41,924 nt of DNA from an uncultured Bacilli bacterium (GTDB lineage: Bacteria > Bacillota_I > Bacilli_A > RF39 > UBA660). Positions 25,509-34,846 of this stretch are shown here, piece after piece (within the stretch, counting starts at the first letter, position 1; each line of letters begins with the position of its first letter). The translations under genes and the position numbers were made by a program. The notes under the pieces were generated by a model. That model was given only the letters and a program-made list of their open reading frames with translations. It was not told the origin of the DNA and searched no databases. The DNA lies in assembly GCA_944332725.1 (NCBI GenBank), contig CALVKO010000006.1, forward strand, positions 1 through 41,924. Reading direction: 5' to 3'.

Positions 25509-27305
25509 TCAAGATTGTTGTGAATTATTATTATTTGGTAAAAATGGCTCTGCAGTTCTCATTGCGTCTTCAACATCTTTTTTAGGAGAATCATCAATAT
25601 GATACAATCTTTTAATATCTTTAATTTGATCATCAAGCGAACTAATATTTTTAGCATATTTACCATATAATTCTCTATTGTCTTTAATATCCTTCTCAAT
25701 AGAAATTTGTGAATTATTCATAACATTTATTTCTGCCTTTATTCTATCTTTTTCTACTTGAGTTGTAGCGGAATTATATTCCATATTTTTTTTCTCTATT
25801 TGTGTTTTAATATCCTTCAATCTATCATAATGTGATTGAAGTGCAGCATCTAATTTAGCTTGTTCACCTTGTAAAGCATACTTACTATCTTTATATTTCT
25901 TTACTTCTTTTTCACCAGTTGATTTTCCGAAATCTTTCCAAAAACCATATTGAGTAAAATCTTTACCTGTTATTTCTTTATAACCGGCTTGCATACCTGT
26001 ATGCAATGCTCTTGGGCTTTTTCCCCCTTTATCGTCACCCATTAATGGAACTTTACCTCTTATTTCTCTACCAGCCCCCATCATACCTTGCCACATACCT
26101 CTACCAGGATGTCCTGCTTCTACACCTGCTTTGTATCCAGTATAAGCTCCTCCTGCTAATGCAGCAGCTGTTGTTACGCCTGCACCAACTAAAGGTGTTT
26201 GTCTTAATTTATTCATCGGATTAAGAGTAAATTTGCCGTCCATCTTAAATCCAGTCAATTCTTCAATTAATTTAGGTAATTGTTTAGCAAATAGCAACGC
26301 ACCTAATATAATAAAAACTTTTACAAATGCATTAATATCAGGAGTTTGACCCGTAACAGCATCTTCCATTTCTAAGTCAATAAGTTGAGTTACTATAAAT
26401 ACGGCAAAATAAATTCCTAATAATCTAATAAATAAATCTAAATAAGTATTAACACAAGTTTTAACCCATTTATCAAACATATCTTTTCCTTTTTTAGGAT
26501 CAATTCTAGATATTATTGGCACAGGCGCTAACATACGTAGAAATCCAATTTTTACACTTCTAACGGCAATATCAAAGCAAAAAACTATCAATAATAGTGC
26601 AATTGCTCCACCTGCTAAAGTTGAAATAATTGGTATATATTCCATAACATATTGTTCATCACTAGTTTTCATAAATAATAAATCATAATCCATATAAATA
26701 CTAACACTAGATGTATTGTGTGCTGTTTCTAATATTTTTTTTAAATTTTCAAAATTATCTACTTTTAGCGCACTTTCACATCCACTTTCACTAGTAAACA
26801 CATGATTTCCATCACTCATACAATCAGAATATTTTCCTGTATTTTTCACATGATAAAATGCTTTTAGTGTCTCATAAGCCATAATATTACCTGGCTCATT
26901 ACTTGTATCAATATTAACACCATTTACAGAAAAAACTTTTCCAATAATATTATCATTTAAAATAATTCTTTGTATATCCATTGCTTGATTAAAAATCCAA
27001 GGCACAAACAATAATAACGCTAAAGTAATTATTATATTACTAATTAGTTTACTAAAACCCTTACTCTTGTCTAAAAAAGCATCTGGATCAACTATGTATG
27101 TAAAAATTGAAAAAGAAACTTTAAATAGCATAAAAACTCCTAATAAAGCATAAACTTTATTAGCAAATAATTCAAAAATATCATTAGTAAAAATAGATGT
27201 TTGAGCTATATCAATCAACAAGCCGTAAACTGTTGATATAAAATTATATAAAATTCCATCTAACCAAAATGATAAAAACCTTGCTATTATCTCTATATAT
27301 TCCAT
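25509..27305 (-). CDS. Polytopic VirB6/TrbL-like channel protein
   Basis: A 598-residue membrane protein. Hydrophobic helices occur in the first 100 residues, then an external domain (about 130-210), then four or more helices to about 350. A Gly/Ala-rich segment (VGAGVTTAAALAGGAYTGYKAG) and a charged, coiled-coil cytoplasmic tail ending in Gln/Ser and Asn follow. This layout is typical of VirB6/TrsL/Orf15 proteins of Gram-positive conjugation systems. It uses ATG 27305 (MEYIEII) with GGGAG six bases upstream; the longer GTG start lies in that site. It is the first gene of the type IV set. Confidence 0.85.
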   Translation of the reverse strand: MEYIEIIARFLSFWLDGILYNFISTVYGLLIDIAQTSIFTNDIFELFANKVYALLGVFMLFKVSFSIFTYIVDPDAFLDKSKGFSKLISNIIITLALLLFVPWIFNQAMDIQRIILNDNIIGKVFSVNGVNIDTSNEPGNIMAYETLKAFYHVKNTGKYSDCMSDGNHVFTSESGCESALKVDNFENLKKILETAHNTSSVSIYMDYDLLFMKTSDEQYVMEYIPIISTLAGGAIALLLIVFCFDIAVRSVKIGFLRMLAPVPIISRIDPKKGKDMFDKWVKTCVNTYLDLFIRLLGIYFAVFIVTQLIDLEMEDAVTGQTPDINAFVKVFIILGALLFAKQLPKLIEELTGFKMDGKFTLNPMNKLRQTPLVGAGVTTAAALAGGAYTGYKAGVEAGHPGRGMWQGMMGAGREIRGKVPLMGDDKGGKSPRALHTGMQAGYKEITGKDFTQYGFWKDFGKSTGEKEVKKYKDSKYALQGEQAKLDAALQSHYDRLKDIKTQIEKKNMEYNSATTQVEKDRIKAEINVMNNSQISIEKDIKDNRELYGKYAKNISSLDDQIKDIKRLYHIDDSPKKDVEDAMRTAEPFLPNNNNSQQS

Positions 27306-27352
27306 ACAATCTCCCACTCTCTAGTTAAGTAATTATCATAAACAATTATATC

Positions 27353-27393
27353 ATAAAAAAAAAAGATAATAAATAGATTTTAATTATCTTTTT
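27353..27393 (-). terminator. Terminator between the bactofilin-like gene and the type IV set
   Basis: AAAAGATAAT pairs with ATTATCTTTT on the minus strand and is followed by more than eight T. It separates the bactofilin-like gene from the VirB6-like gene transcriptionally. Confidence 0.75.
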
Positions 27394-28420
27394 TAAATTG
27401 TTGTAGTATTACTCCCATACCAATCATAATACTTATTACACTTACTAAAGTGCCTAAATATGGAACTACAGATAAAACACTAATAACACTAATGCCTATC
27501 AATCCAGTTAAATAAACATTTTCATCCTTTTTAACAAAATACTTCCAAATTAAATTTCCTACCAAATATGAAGTAAATATACTAGATAACCAAATTGCTA
27601 AAATATATAAAATTAATAATAAAATAGCAAGAGGCATACAGAACACTAATGTTAGCAACATAAGAAATATAACTGGTATCAATATGATGGATAAAGTACC
27701 AAAACCAAATAATGAAAAACCATTTAAAATAGTAATATTTTCATTTTTCTTATCAATCCGTTTAAATAACTGTGGAACAAATAGAGCAAAGGCTAAAAAT
27801 AAAACTAGTTTCCCACCATAATTAGCAATAAAACTCCATATTTTATCTTGAAATGTTACTTCAGACACTAATTTTTCAGTTGTTTTAGTTTCATTAACTT
27901 CACCATTAATTGCTATAACAGCATCTTCATTATAAGATAATGTTCCACCTATTTTGCCATCAACAGTTACTTCTGTTGCTTTCAAATTAACATTTCCTGC
28001 TATATCACCATCTATTTTAACGTTCATACCATAAATAGTAACATCTCTATTAATTTTACCTTTGATTGTAATATCACTACCAAATATAATTAAATCCCGA
28101 TCAATAGTTACATTTTCATCAAATACAATTACATTACCAAAAATAAAACCATCATTTTTAATATTTCCTTTGACACTTATATTATTACCAAATATAAGTG
28201 AATAATCGCTTTCGCCATTAAAATTTACATTATTTCCGAATAACATATCTATGCCTTCAACAATATTATTAGATGTTACATTATTGCCAAAAATAACTGA
28301 ACTACCAACAACTTCTTTTGTGTCATCCACATCTTCATCTGCTATAAAATTTAAACCATCTGCTCTTATAATCATAGGAATAATTAATAGACACACTATC
28401 AAAAAAATTAATTTCTTCAT
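27380..28420 (-). CDS. Bactofilin-like beta-helix protein with signal peptide and membrane domain
   Basis: A 346-residue protein with a cleavable-looking signal (MKKLIFLIVCLLIIPMIIRA). About 140 residues of short beta-helix repeats follow, many reading like FGNNV or IFGNxI every 16-18 residues. The C-terminal half has four or five membrane helices. The repeat region resembles polymer-forming bactofilin (DUF583) domains, but here it is predicted outside the cell and tethered to a membrane domain. ATG 28420 is preferred because GGTGAT lies exactly three bases upstream, as in neighbouring genes; ATG 28423 touches the site. It has its own promoter and terminator, so any link with the adjacent secretion genes is only positional. 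Confidence 0.75.
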   Translation of the reverse strand: MKKLIFLIVCLLIIPMIIRADGLNFIADEDVDDTKEVVGSSVIFGNNVTSNNIVEGIDMLFGNNVNFNGESDYSLIFGNNISVKGNIKNDGFIFGNVIVFDENVTIDRDLIIFGSDITIKGKINRDVTIYGMNVKIDGDIAGNVNLKATEVTVDGKIGGTLSYNEDAVIAINGEVNETKTTEKLVSEVTFQDKIWSFIANYGGKLVLFLAFALFVPQLFKRIDKKNENITILNGFSLFGFGTLSIILIPVIFLMLLTLVFCMPLAILLLILYILAIWLSSIFTSYLVGNLIWKYFVKKDENVYLTGLIGISVISVLSVVPYLGTLVSVISIMIGMGVILQQFKKDN

Positions 28421-28444
28421 CATATCACCATTAACATAATACCA
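28421..28444 (-). promoter_or_regulatory. Compact promoter plus RBS of the bactofilin-like gene
   Basis: TGG-TATTAT (28444-28436), six bases, GGTGAT (28429-28424), three bases to ATG 28420. Confidence 0.65.
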
Positions 28445-28490
28445 TTTTATGCTGAAAAAGTCAAAAATAATAGTAAAAAATTTAAAAAAT

Positions 28491-28514
28491 TGGTATAATA
28501 TAAATGGTGATGAT
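28491..28514 (+). promoter_or_regulatory. Compact promoter plus RBS of the DUF2179 gene
   Basis: TGG-TATAAT (28491-28499), six bases, GGTGAT (28506-28511), three bases to ATG 28515. It is divergent from the bactofilin-like gene promoter 47 bases away. Confidence 0.7.
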
Positions 28515-29042
28515 ATGGAACTATTATTGTTGTGTATAAAAATTTTTTTTGCTAGAATACTTGATGTATCTTTAGGAACTTTAAGAACTGTTATTACGGT
28601 AAAAGGTAAATCTTTATATGCAAGTTTAGTTGGTTTTATTGAAATTTTTGTATGGTTTTTAATTGTTAAAGAAGCATTAAATACTGATGAAACAAGTATT
28701 TGGATTGCTATTTCTTATTCACTAGGTTTTGCTACAGGTACTTTTATTGGTAGTATTTTATCGCAAAAACTTATAACTGGTAATTTAAGTGTACAAATTA
28801 TTACTGATAAAGCATATCCTGATATGGTAAATACTTTAAGAAATGAAGGATATGGCGTAACAGTAATGAATGTTGAAGGAAAAAATAAAGAGGAAGAGAA
28901 ATATATGTTGTTCATTGAAATAAATAATAAAAGTTTGAATCATCTACAACATTTAGTAAAAAAAATAGATAGTGATGCTTTTATGGTTGTGAATGAAACA
29001 AAATATGTTCAAAATGGTTATATTGATGTTATAAAAAAATAA
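28515..29042 (+). CDS. DUF2179/UPF0316 membrane protein
   Basis: A 175-residue protein with an N-terminal membrane part of three helices (FFARILDVSLGTLRTVITVKG is typical of UPF0316). A C-terminal DUF2179 domain of about 70 residues follows (YPDMVNTLRNEGYGVTVMNVEG). DUF2179 domains occur in small-ligand sensing or transport proteins of Bacillota; the role of this family is not established. ATG 28515 is chosen from the compact promoter and GGTGAT; an earlier ATG at 28449 lies upstream of the -10. It converges on rbfA with a shared terminator. Confidence 0.85.
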   Translation: MELLLLCIKIFFARILDVSLGTLRTVITVKGKSLYASLVGFIEIFVWFLIVKEALNTDETSIWIAISYSLGFATGTFIGSILSQKLITGNLSVQIITDKAYPDMVNTLRNEGYGVTVMNVEGKNKEEEKYMLFIEINNKSLNHLQHLVKKIDSDAFMVVNETKYVQNGYIDVIKK

Positions 29043-29070
29043 CTTTGACTTAGGTCAAAGTTATTTTATT
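29031..29070. terminator. Bidirectional terminator between the DUF2179 gene and rbfA
   Basis: AATAACTTTGAC, loop TTAG, GTCAAAGTTATT, flanked by A and T runs. The DUF2179 stop lies in the left arm, and the rbfA stop is at the right edge. Confidence 0.85.
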
Positions 29071-29404
29071 CTTCATGAATTTTTTCTATTATATCTTCTA
29101 TTTTTTTTCCATATTCAATAGATTCATCATATATAAATTCTAATTCTGGTGTATGTCTGACTTCAATTCTATCGGCTAATTCTTTTCTAATAAATCCACT
29201 TGCTTCATTTAAGGCTTTCATTGTAGATTCACGTTTTGTATCGTCTAATACTGTAACATATATTTTGGCATAACTTAAATCACTACTTAATTTACAATCA
29301 GTAACAGTAACAAATTTTATATCACTATCTTTTACTTCATAGGCTAAAATATAACTAATTTCTTTAATTATATTACTTGATATTCTATCTATTTTTACAC
29401 TCAT
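29066..29404 (-). CDS. rbfA: 30S ribosome-binding factor RbfA
   Basis: RbfA aids late 30S maturation. The 112-residue protein has the family pattern: [14 protein letters not shown] at the start, [21 protein letters not shown] in the KH-like core and a C-terminal [16 protein letters not shown]. The start overlaps the infB stop by four bases. It is the last gene of the rimP-nusA-ylxR-infB-rbfA operon. Confidence 0.96.
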   Translation of the reverse strand: MSVKIDRISSNIIKEISYILAYEVKDSDIKFVTVTDCKLSSDLSYAKIYVTVLDDTKRESTMKALNEASGFIRKELADRIEVRHTPELEFIYDESIEYGKKIEDIIEKIHEE

Positions 29405-31473
29405 CTTTTTATTTCCACCATTTCATATGCTTCGATAATATCTTTTTCTCTTATATCGTTATAATTTTCAATTGTAATACCACATTCTAAACCTTTTTTA
29501 ACCTCTTTAACGGAATCTTTTTCTCTTTGAATTGAATTAATATTACCATCATATATAACAACACCATCACGAATTATCCTTGCTTTAGAATCTCTTTTAA
29601 TAAGACCATCTGTTACGTAAGATCCTGCAATAGTACCAACTTTTGAAAATTTAAACAATTTTCTAACTTCTGCAGTACCAGTTACTTGTTCTTCATAAAT
29701 TGGTTCTAACATTCCTTTCATCGCTGCTTCCATCTCTTCTACTGCTTTATAAATAATATTATATAATCTGATTTCAACGCCTTGTTCTTTAGCATAATCT
29801 TTTAACTTACTATCAGGTCTTACATTAAAACCAATTATGATTGCATTAGATGCTTTAGCTAAGACAATGTCACTTTCCTTAATAGCACCAACACTACTTC
29901 TAATAACATTTACTTTAACACCTTCAACATCTAATTTTTCTAAAGAGTTTTTAACTGCTTCCGCACTACCATTAACATCCGCTTTAATAATTACATTAAT
30001 TTCTTTTTTACCTTCTTGAATCTTATTAAATAAATCTTCTAAAGTGACCGCTTTATTTGGTGTCATATCTTTTTGTTTAGCCATTTCTTGTCTTTTTAGT
30101 CCAATACTTCTTGCTTCTTTTTCTGATTCAAAAGCCATAAATTTATCGCCAGCCTTAGGTACTTCGTTAATACCTGTTATTTCGACTGGTTGTGACAATT
30201 TAGTAGATGTTAAATTTAATCCTTTATCATCTTTTAATGTTCTTATTTTACCATAAGCATGACCAACAACGATTGGATCACCTAATCTTAATGTACCGTT
30301 TTGTACTAATACAGTTACAATTGGACCTAAATGTTTATCTAATCTTGATTCAACAACTGTTCCAACCGCATAACGATTAGGGTTTGCCTTATATTCATTC
30401 ATTTCAGCAACTAATAAAATACTATCTAATAATTCATCAATTCCTTCACCTGATTTAGCAGATATCAAATTAACAATAGTGTCGCCACCCCAGGATTCAG
30501 GTGTCAAACCATGTTCTGTTAATTGTGTCATTACTCTTTCAACATTTGCTTCTGGTTTATCGATTTTATTGATTGCTACAATAATTGGTACATTTGCTGC
30601 TTTAGCATGATCAATTACTTCTTCTGTTTGAGGCATAACTCCATCATCAGCCGCAATAATAATTATTATTATATCGGTAATACTTGCACCTCTTGCACGC
30701 ATTTCAGTAAATGCCGCATGGCCAGGTGTATCAATAAATGTAATGTAATCATCTTTTACTTTAACCTGATAAGCACTAATAGCTTGAGTAATACCTCCTG
30801 CTTCACTACTTGCTACATCAGTTTTTCTAATAGCATCTAATAATGTAGTTTTACCATGATCAACATGACCCATAACTGTTACAACAGGTGGTCTTTTAAC
30901 TAAATCTTCTTCTTTATCAATTATTTCATATTCCTCAAAATTAGTTACATCTAAAGATTCTTCTCTTTTTAATTCTTTATTATATTCTAGTACTAATATT
31001 TCAGCATTTTCAAAACTAATTGCATTATTAATAGTAGCCATTATACCTAAAGAAAATAATTTCTTTACTAATTCACTACTATTTACACCTAACTCATTAG
31101 CAAGTTCACCAATTGTCATATTTTCTTTATATAAAACAACATTATCATTAGTTTTATTAGTCATTAATTTTGTTTTGTTTTTGTACATTTCTTTTTTCTT
31201 TTGTTGAAAATCTTTTTTAGATGGTTTAATATCTTGTTTTTTCTTTAATTTTTGTTTAGATATTGAATCATCAACTTTAATATTTTTATTTTCGATTATT
31301 TCTTCTACAATTTCATCCATATCATCATAATCAGCATTATCTAATATAACAATATCATCTTCACTTAACAAATCTTCTTCACTAGTGACATTAATATTAA
31401 ACTCTTCACATTTTTTCAGTATTTCAGCAACACTTTTGTTTACATCATTAGCGTATTCCAATACACTCATCAT
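29401..31473 (-). CDS. infB: Translation initiation factor IF-2
   Basis: IF-2 places initiator tRNA on the 30S subunit. The 690-residue protein has a short, Lys-rich N-terminal region, then the IF2_N domain ([22 protein letters not shown]). The G domain has [17 protein letters not shown] and NKIDKP, and domains II-IV follow, ending with [26 protein letters not shown] 31473 is chosen because AGGAGGTG lies about eight bases upstream; the GTG start of a longer frame is inside that site. It is coupled to rbfA by overlap. Confidence 0.97.
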   Translation of the reverse strand: MMSVLEYANDVNKSVAEILKKCEEFNINVTSEEDLLSEDDIVILDNADYDDMDEIVEEIIENKNIKVDDSISKQKLKKKQDIKPSKKDFQQKKKEMYKNKTKLMTNKTNDNVVLYKENMTIGELANELGVNSSELVKKLFSLGIMATINNAISFENAEILVLEYNKELKREESLDVTNFEEYEIIDKEEDLVKRPPVVTVMGHVDHGKTTLLDAIRKTDVASSEAGGITQAISAYQVKVKDDYITFIDTPGHAAFTEMRARGASITDIIIIIIAADDGVMPQTEEVIDHAKAANVPIIVAINKIDKPEANVERVMTQLTEHGLTPESWGGDTIVNLISAKSGEGIDELLDSILLVAEMNEYKANPNRYAVGTVVESRLDKHLGPIVTVLVQNGTLRLGDPIVVGHAYGKIRTLKDDKGLNLTSTKLSQPVEITGINEVPKAGDKFMAFESEKEARSIGLKRQEMAKQKDMTPNKAVTLEDLFNKIQEGKKEINVIIKADVNGSAEAVKNSLEKLDVEGVKVNVIRSSVGAIKESDIVLAKASNAIIIGFNVRPDSKLKDYAKEQGVEIRLYNIIYKAVEEMEAAMKGMLEPIYEEQVTGTAEVRKLFKFSKVGTIAGSYVTDGLIKRDSKARIIRDGVVIYDGNINSIQREKDSVKEVKKGLECGITIENYNDIREKDIIEAYEMVEIKR

Positions 31474-31485
31474 AATAAACACCTC

Positions 31486-31743
31486 CTATAATGTTTCTTT
31501 TAATTTTTCATAAATTTCATCTTTAACCTCTATTTCCAAAATCTTGTCTAAAACTTTACTTTTTTTAGCTTTTTCAAAAACTGTTAAATCTTTTTTTAAA
31601 TAAGCTCCTCTACCATTTGCTTTACCAGTTAAATCAACAATAACTTCTTGATTTGGAGTTCTTACAACTCTTATTAATTCTTGTTTAGGTAATTTTTCTT
31701 TAGTAACAACACATGAACGCATTGGTATTTTTTTTACTTTCAT
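31486..31743 (-). CDS. rnpM: YlxR-family nucleic-acid-binding protein (RnpM)
   Basis: An 85-residue YlxR protein with the conserved RSCVVTKEKLPKQELIRVVRTP and GKANGRGAYLKKD blocks. In B. subtilis the family member binds RNase P RNA and was renamed RnpM. It lies between nusA and infB as in most Bacillota; the usual neighbouring ribosomal L7Ae-like gene (rplGA) is absent here. ATG 31743 has AGGTGA upstream; the longer GTG start falls in that site. Confidence 0.93.
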   Translation of the reverse strand: MKVKKIPMRSCVVTKEKLPKQELIRVVRTPNQEVIVDLTGKANGRGAYLKKDLTVFEKAKKSKVLDKILEIEVKDEIYEKLKETL

Positions 31744-31744
31744 T

Positions 31745-32905
31745 TTATTCACCTACTATATTTATCCCCATTTCTTTAGCTTGGTCAATTGTTTTTATAT
31801 CTAATTTATATTTAGTTAGACGAGATGCTAATTTAACATTTAATCCTTTTTTACCAATTGCTAAAGATAAATTATCATTATCAACAATTACTAAAGCTTC
31901 TTGTTTCTTTTCATCTGTTAAGAATACATGTAAGTTTTTAGCAGGTGATAGAGCATTTTCAATAAATTTTGCTTTATCGGTTGTATAAGCTACAATATCA
32001 ATTTTTTCTTTACCTAATTCTTTTAATATATTAGCAATTCTCATTCCTTTTTCACCAATACAAGAACCAATTGGATCAACATTAGGATTTTCTGAATAAA
32101 CAGCAATTTTAGATCTAACGCCTGCTTCCCTTGCAACACTATAAACTAAAATAATTCCTTCATTTATTTCTGGTATTTCTAATTCAAATAATCTTTTAAT
32201 AAAACCAAAATGATTTCTAGATAATAAAATAAGTGGACCTTTTCCTGTACTTTCAACTTTAGTTACATATACTTTAATATTTGAACCCATTTTTATCTTT
32301 TCACCTGGAATTATTTCTGATTTTGGTAATATGCCTTGGGCTCTACCTAAATCGATATAATAATTTCTAACATCTTCCATTGCTACTAAACCAGTTACTA
32401 ATTCATCTTGTTTATCAGCAAATTGTTCCATTATAATACTTTTTTCGGCTTCTTTTATTTTTTGAATAACTACTTGTTTAGCAGTAGCAGCAGCAACTCT
32501 TCCAAAATCCTTTGGTGTTACCTCTTCTTCAATAGTTTCACCAACTTCAATATTAGGAACAATTTTTCTTGCTTCTTCTAAAGTTATATGAATTCTTTTA
32601 TCAAATATGTAAGGTTTTTCTACTTCGATAGTTGCTCCTTCTTCTTCTGATTCTGTATCTTCTACTTCAATCATAATTGGTTCTCTTGCTTCATGTTCTT
32701 CATCTAATACAACTGTTTTAAATGAATATACATGAATATCTCCAATTTCTCTATCGATAGCAACACGAACGTTTGTCAAAGATTTGTAATTTTTTTTATA
32801 AGCAGATGTCAATGCAAGCTCTAGTGCATCATAAATATAATCTTCAGATATTCCTTTTTCTTTTACTAATAAGTCTAATGCTTTTTTAAATTCTTTTGTA
32901 TTCAA
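31745..32905 (-). CDS. nusA: Transcription termination/antitermination factor NusA
   Basis: NusA modulates pausing, termination and antitermination. The 386-residue protein has the RNA-polymerase-binding N-terminal domain (FKKALDLLVKEKGISEDYIYDALELAL), an S1 domain and two KH domains. Typical KH1 blocks are DPIGSCIGEKGMRI, and KH2 has IGKKGLNVKLASRLT. I take TTG 32905 (LNTKEF) as start because AAAGGATGTGAT is suitably placed and the rimP stop ends at 32907. Longer starts would run deep into rimP. Confidence 0.95.
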   Translation of the reverse strand: MNTKEFKKALDLLVKEKGISEDYIYDALELALTSAYKKNYKSLTNVRVAIDREIGDIHVYSFKTVVLDEEHEAREPIMIEVEDTESEEEGATIEVEKPYIFDKRIHITLEEARKIVPNIEVGETIEEEVTPKDFGRVAAATAKQVVIQKIKEAEKSIIMEQFADKQDELVTGLVAMEDVRNYYIDLGRAQGILPKSEIIPGEKIKMGSNIKVYVTKVESTGKGPLILLSRNHFGFIKRLFELEIPEINEGIILVYSVAREAGVRSKIAVYSENPNVDPIGSCIGEKGMRIANILKELGKEKIDIVAYTTDKAKFIENALSPAKNLHVFLTDEKKQEALVIVDNDNLSLAIGKKGLNVKLASRLTKYKLDIKTIDQAKEMGINIVGE

Positions 32906-32906
32906 A

Positions 32907-33155
32907 TTAATCACATCCTTTCTCTTTTGAACAAATATCCACAATATAACTTTCATCTATAAAATCAATTTTATCTAAAATAGGATCAACTAAATCATTT
33001 ACTTTAACACAATCATTAATAGTAATGAATCCTTCTTTATCGATAATAATTCTTAAAAAATTAGTATTGTTTTCTTTAACATATTTTACTTCATCTAAAA
33101 TATAACCTAAATCCGTAATTGGCTTTTCAATTAATTCTTTAATTTTACTTTCCAT
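32907..33155 (-). CDS. rimP: Ribosome maturation factor RimP, short form
   Basis: RimP assists 30S maturation. Only 82 residues are present, against about 150 in most bacteria. The N-terminal domain is intact (LIEKPITDLGYILDEVKYVKE, then NFLRIIIDKEGFITINDCVKVNDLVDPILD). The C-terminal SH3-like domain is absent and the frame ends KEKGCD-stop just before nusA. Typical RimP has VSSPGLDRPL after that point; here DICSKEKGCD replaces it. The shortening may be real genome reduction or a frameshift. It is the first gene of the nusA-infB operon, with GGAGGAG before ATG. Confidence 0.9.
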   Translation of the reverse strand: MESKIKELIEKPITDLGYILDEVKYVKENNTNFLRIIIDKEGFITINDCVKVNDLVDPILDKIDFIDESYIVDICSKEKGCD

Positions 33156-33218
33156 AACTCCTCCAATTATATTAAAGAGTGGGATTATGTCCCACTCACT
33201 TGCAATAATATTATATCA
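33156..33218 (-). promoter_or_regulatory. rimP operon promoter and leader hairpin
   Basis: TGA-TATAAT extended -10 (33218-33210) predicts transcription start near 33203. The roughly 48-nt leader contains a perfect hairpin GAGTGGG-ACATAAT-CCCACTC (33196-33176) just upstream of the GGAGGAG ribosome-binding site. Only three T follow the stem, so it is a weak terminator at most; it could protect the RNA or be a protein-binding site. Confidence 0.6.
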
Positions 33219-33274
33219 TATTTTTTTTATTTTAAAACATTTTTCTAAAAAAGATTTATTATTTTTATTTAAAA

Positions 33275-33299
33275 TGATATAATGTATTATGGTGATAGT
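33275..33299 (+). promoter_or_regulatory. Compact promoter plus RBS of the CPBP gene
   Basis: TGA-TATAAT (33275-33283), seven bases, GGTGAT (33291-33296), three bases to ATG 33300. Confidence 0.65.
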
Positions 33300-33995
33300 A
33301 TGAAAAATGAAAATTTAAAACAATCAATTATCGGATTATGCGTTGTTGTATCTTATTTTATATATAGTTATTTTCAAATAGTTCCTTTAAGTTTATTAGG
33401 AATTAATTATTATAATTTAAATATGTTTGATAAAATTCTTTATTTAATGATTACAGAATTAATTTATTTACTTATTTTGTTTTTTATTTATCGTAAAGAT
33501 TATATTAAATCTTTTAAAGATTATATAAAGAATTTTAAAAAATATATGCCAAAATATATGGAATATTGGGCTTTAGCCTTTTCGTTAATGTTAATAAGTA
33601 ATTTTATTATAATTACTTTATTTCCAAATTCTGTTGCTACAAATCAAGAGGCTATAAATAGTATATTAGTTGATGCTCCATTTTATATGATAGTATCTGC
33701 AGTTATTTTTGCCCCATTCCTAGAAGAAACTATTTTTAGATTCAGTTTTAGAAAAATATTTAAAAATGATTTGTTTTTTATCATTATATCAGGATTAGTT
33801 TTTGGAGGATTACACGTAATAAGTTCTTTTAATAATTTTATTGATTTAATTTATATTATCCCATATTCTATTCCTGGTGCAGTATTCGCTTATACTCTAG
33901 TTAAATCTAAAAATATTTTTGTTCCAATGAGTTTACATTTTTTCCACAATGGTATTATGATGTTTATTCAAACAGTATTATTATTTTTTCTTTAA
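33300..33995 (+). CDS. CPBP-family intramembrane metalloprotease
   Basis: A 231-residue protein with about seven membrane helices and the Abi/CPBP (Rce1-like) motifs: FAPFLEETIFRFSF (EExxxR, about residues 136-149), FGGLHV and HFFHN. These are the Glu and His residues that bind zinc in Rce1. Bacterial members act in peptide maturation, bacteriocin immunity or sigma-factor signalling; no substrate is evident. The start is set by the compact promoter, since the earlier ATG at 33282 lies on the -10. It forms a two-gene plus-strand unit with the phosphoesterase. Confidence 0.88.
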   Translation: MKNENLKQSIIGLCVVVSYFIYSYFQIVPLSLLGINYYNLNMFDKILYLMITELIYLLILFFIYRKDYIKSFKDYIKNFKKYMPKYMEYWALAFSLMLISNFIIITLFPNSVATNQEAINSILVDAPFYMIVSAVIFAPFLEETIFRFSFRKIFKNDLFFIIISGLVFGGLHVISSFNNFIDLIYIIPYSIPGAVFAYTLVKSKNIFVPMSLHFFHNGIMMFIQTVLLFFL

Positions 33996-34003
33996 GGTGA
34001 AAT

Positions 34004-34846
34004 ATGAAAAAAATTATTATTACTTTGGTTATTATTATTTTATTAATTAGTTCAATTTTATTATATTCAAGATTTATTGCTACAAAAGGATTAAAAATTA
34101 AAGAATATAAGGTAGTAAATACCAAAATAACTGATTCTTATCACGGGTTAAAAATTGTTCATTTATCTGATATTCATTATGGCTCTACTATTAGTGAAAA
34201 AGAATTAAATAATATTGTTGATAAAATTAATGAAATCAAACCAGATATTGTTGTTTTAACTGGTGATCTAATAGATGATAGATTATCCTTTGACAAGGAT
34301 AAAATAATCAATTGTTTAAGTAAAATAGAGGCTAATCTTGGCAAATATGCAATAAGTGGTAACCATGATTTACCTATAGACGATTATAATTATATTATTA
34401 AAGAAAGTGGATTTACTAATTTAGATAATAAATATGATTTAATATATTATAAAAGTAATGATCCAATTGTTATATCTGGTATTGGTTATGATGGCGAAGA
34501 TGTTGGCATCAAAACCGAACAATTTGATAAATATATTTCAGAGTTAAAAGCAGATGATGTTAAACCTATTTATTCAATATTATTAATTCACGAACCAGAT
34601 ACTGTGGATAATTTAGATTTAAATAAATATGATTTAGTACTATCAGGTCATTCCCATGGTGGGCAAGTAAGATTACCTTTTATTGGGGCAATATATACAC
34701 CAGTTGGAGCCAAAAACTATTATGATGAATACTATAAAATAAATAATACAGATTTATATATATCTAGTGGTTTAGGAACTTCAATGTATAAATTTAGATT
34801 ATTTAATAAACCTTCTATTAATTTTTATCGAATAACAAATAAATAG
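34004..34846 (+). CDS. Membrane-anchored metallophosphoesterase, YkuE/YaeI-like
   Basis: A 280-residue calcineurin-like phosphoesterase with an N-terminal membrane anchor (residues 3-25). The metal-binding series is complete: LSDIHYG, LTGDLIDD, SGNHD, and SGHSHGGQVRLP. Family members of this type act on phospholipid head groups or on lipid A intermediates in other bacteria; the natural substrate here is unknown. AGGTGA lies three bases before ATG, eight bases after the CPBP gene. It converges on the 34850 gene with a shared terminator. Confidence 0.9.
   Translation: MKKIIITLVIIILLISSILLYSRFIATKGLKIKEYKVVNTKITDSYHGLKIVHLSDIHYGSTISEKELNNIVDKINEIKPDIVVLTGDLIDDRLSFDKDKIINCLSKIEANLGKYAISGNHDLPIDDYNYIIKESGFTNLDNKYDLIYYKSNDPIVISGIGYDGEDVGIKTEQFDKYISELKADDVKPIYSILLIHEPDTVDNLDLNKYDLVLSGHSHGGQVRLPFIGAIYTPVGAKNYYDEYYKINNTDLYISSGLGTSMYKFRLFNKPSINFYRITNK

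Noticed and set aside
33156-33171. TATAAT at 33166-33171 as the rimP promoter
   Set aside because: It would place the transcription start within the Shine-Dalgarno itself. The TGA-TATAAT at 33210-33218 gives a sensible leader.
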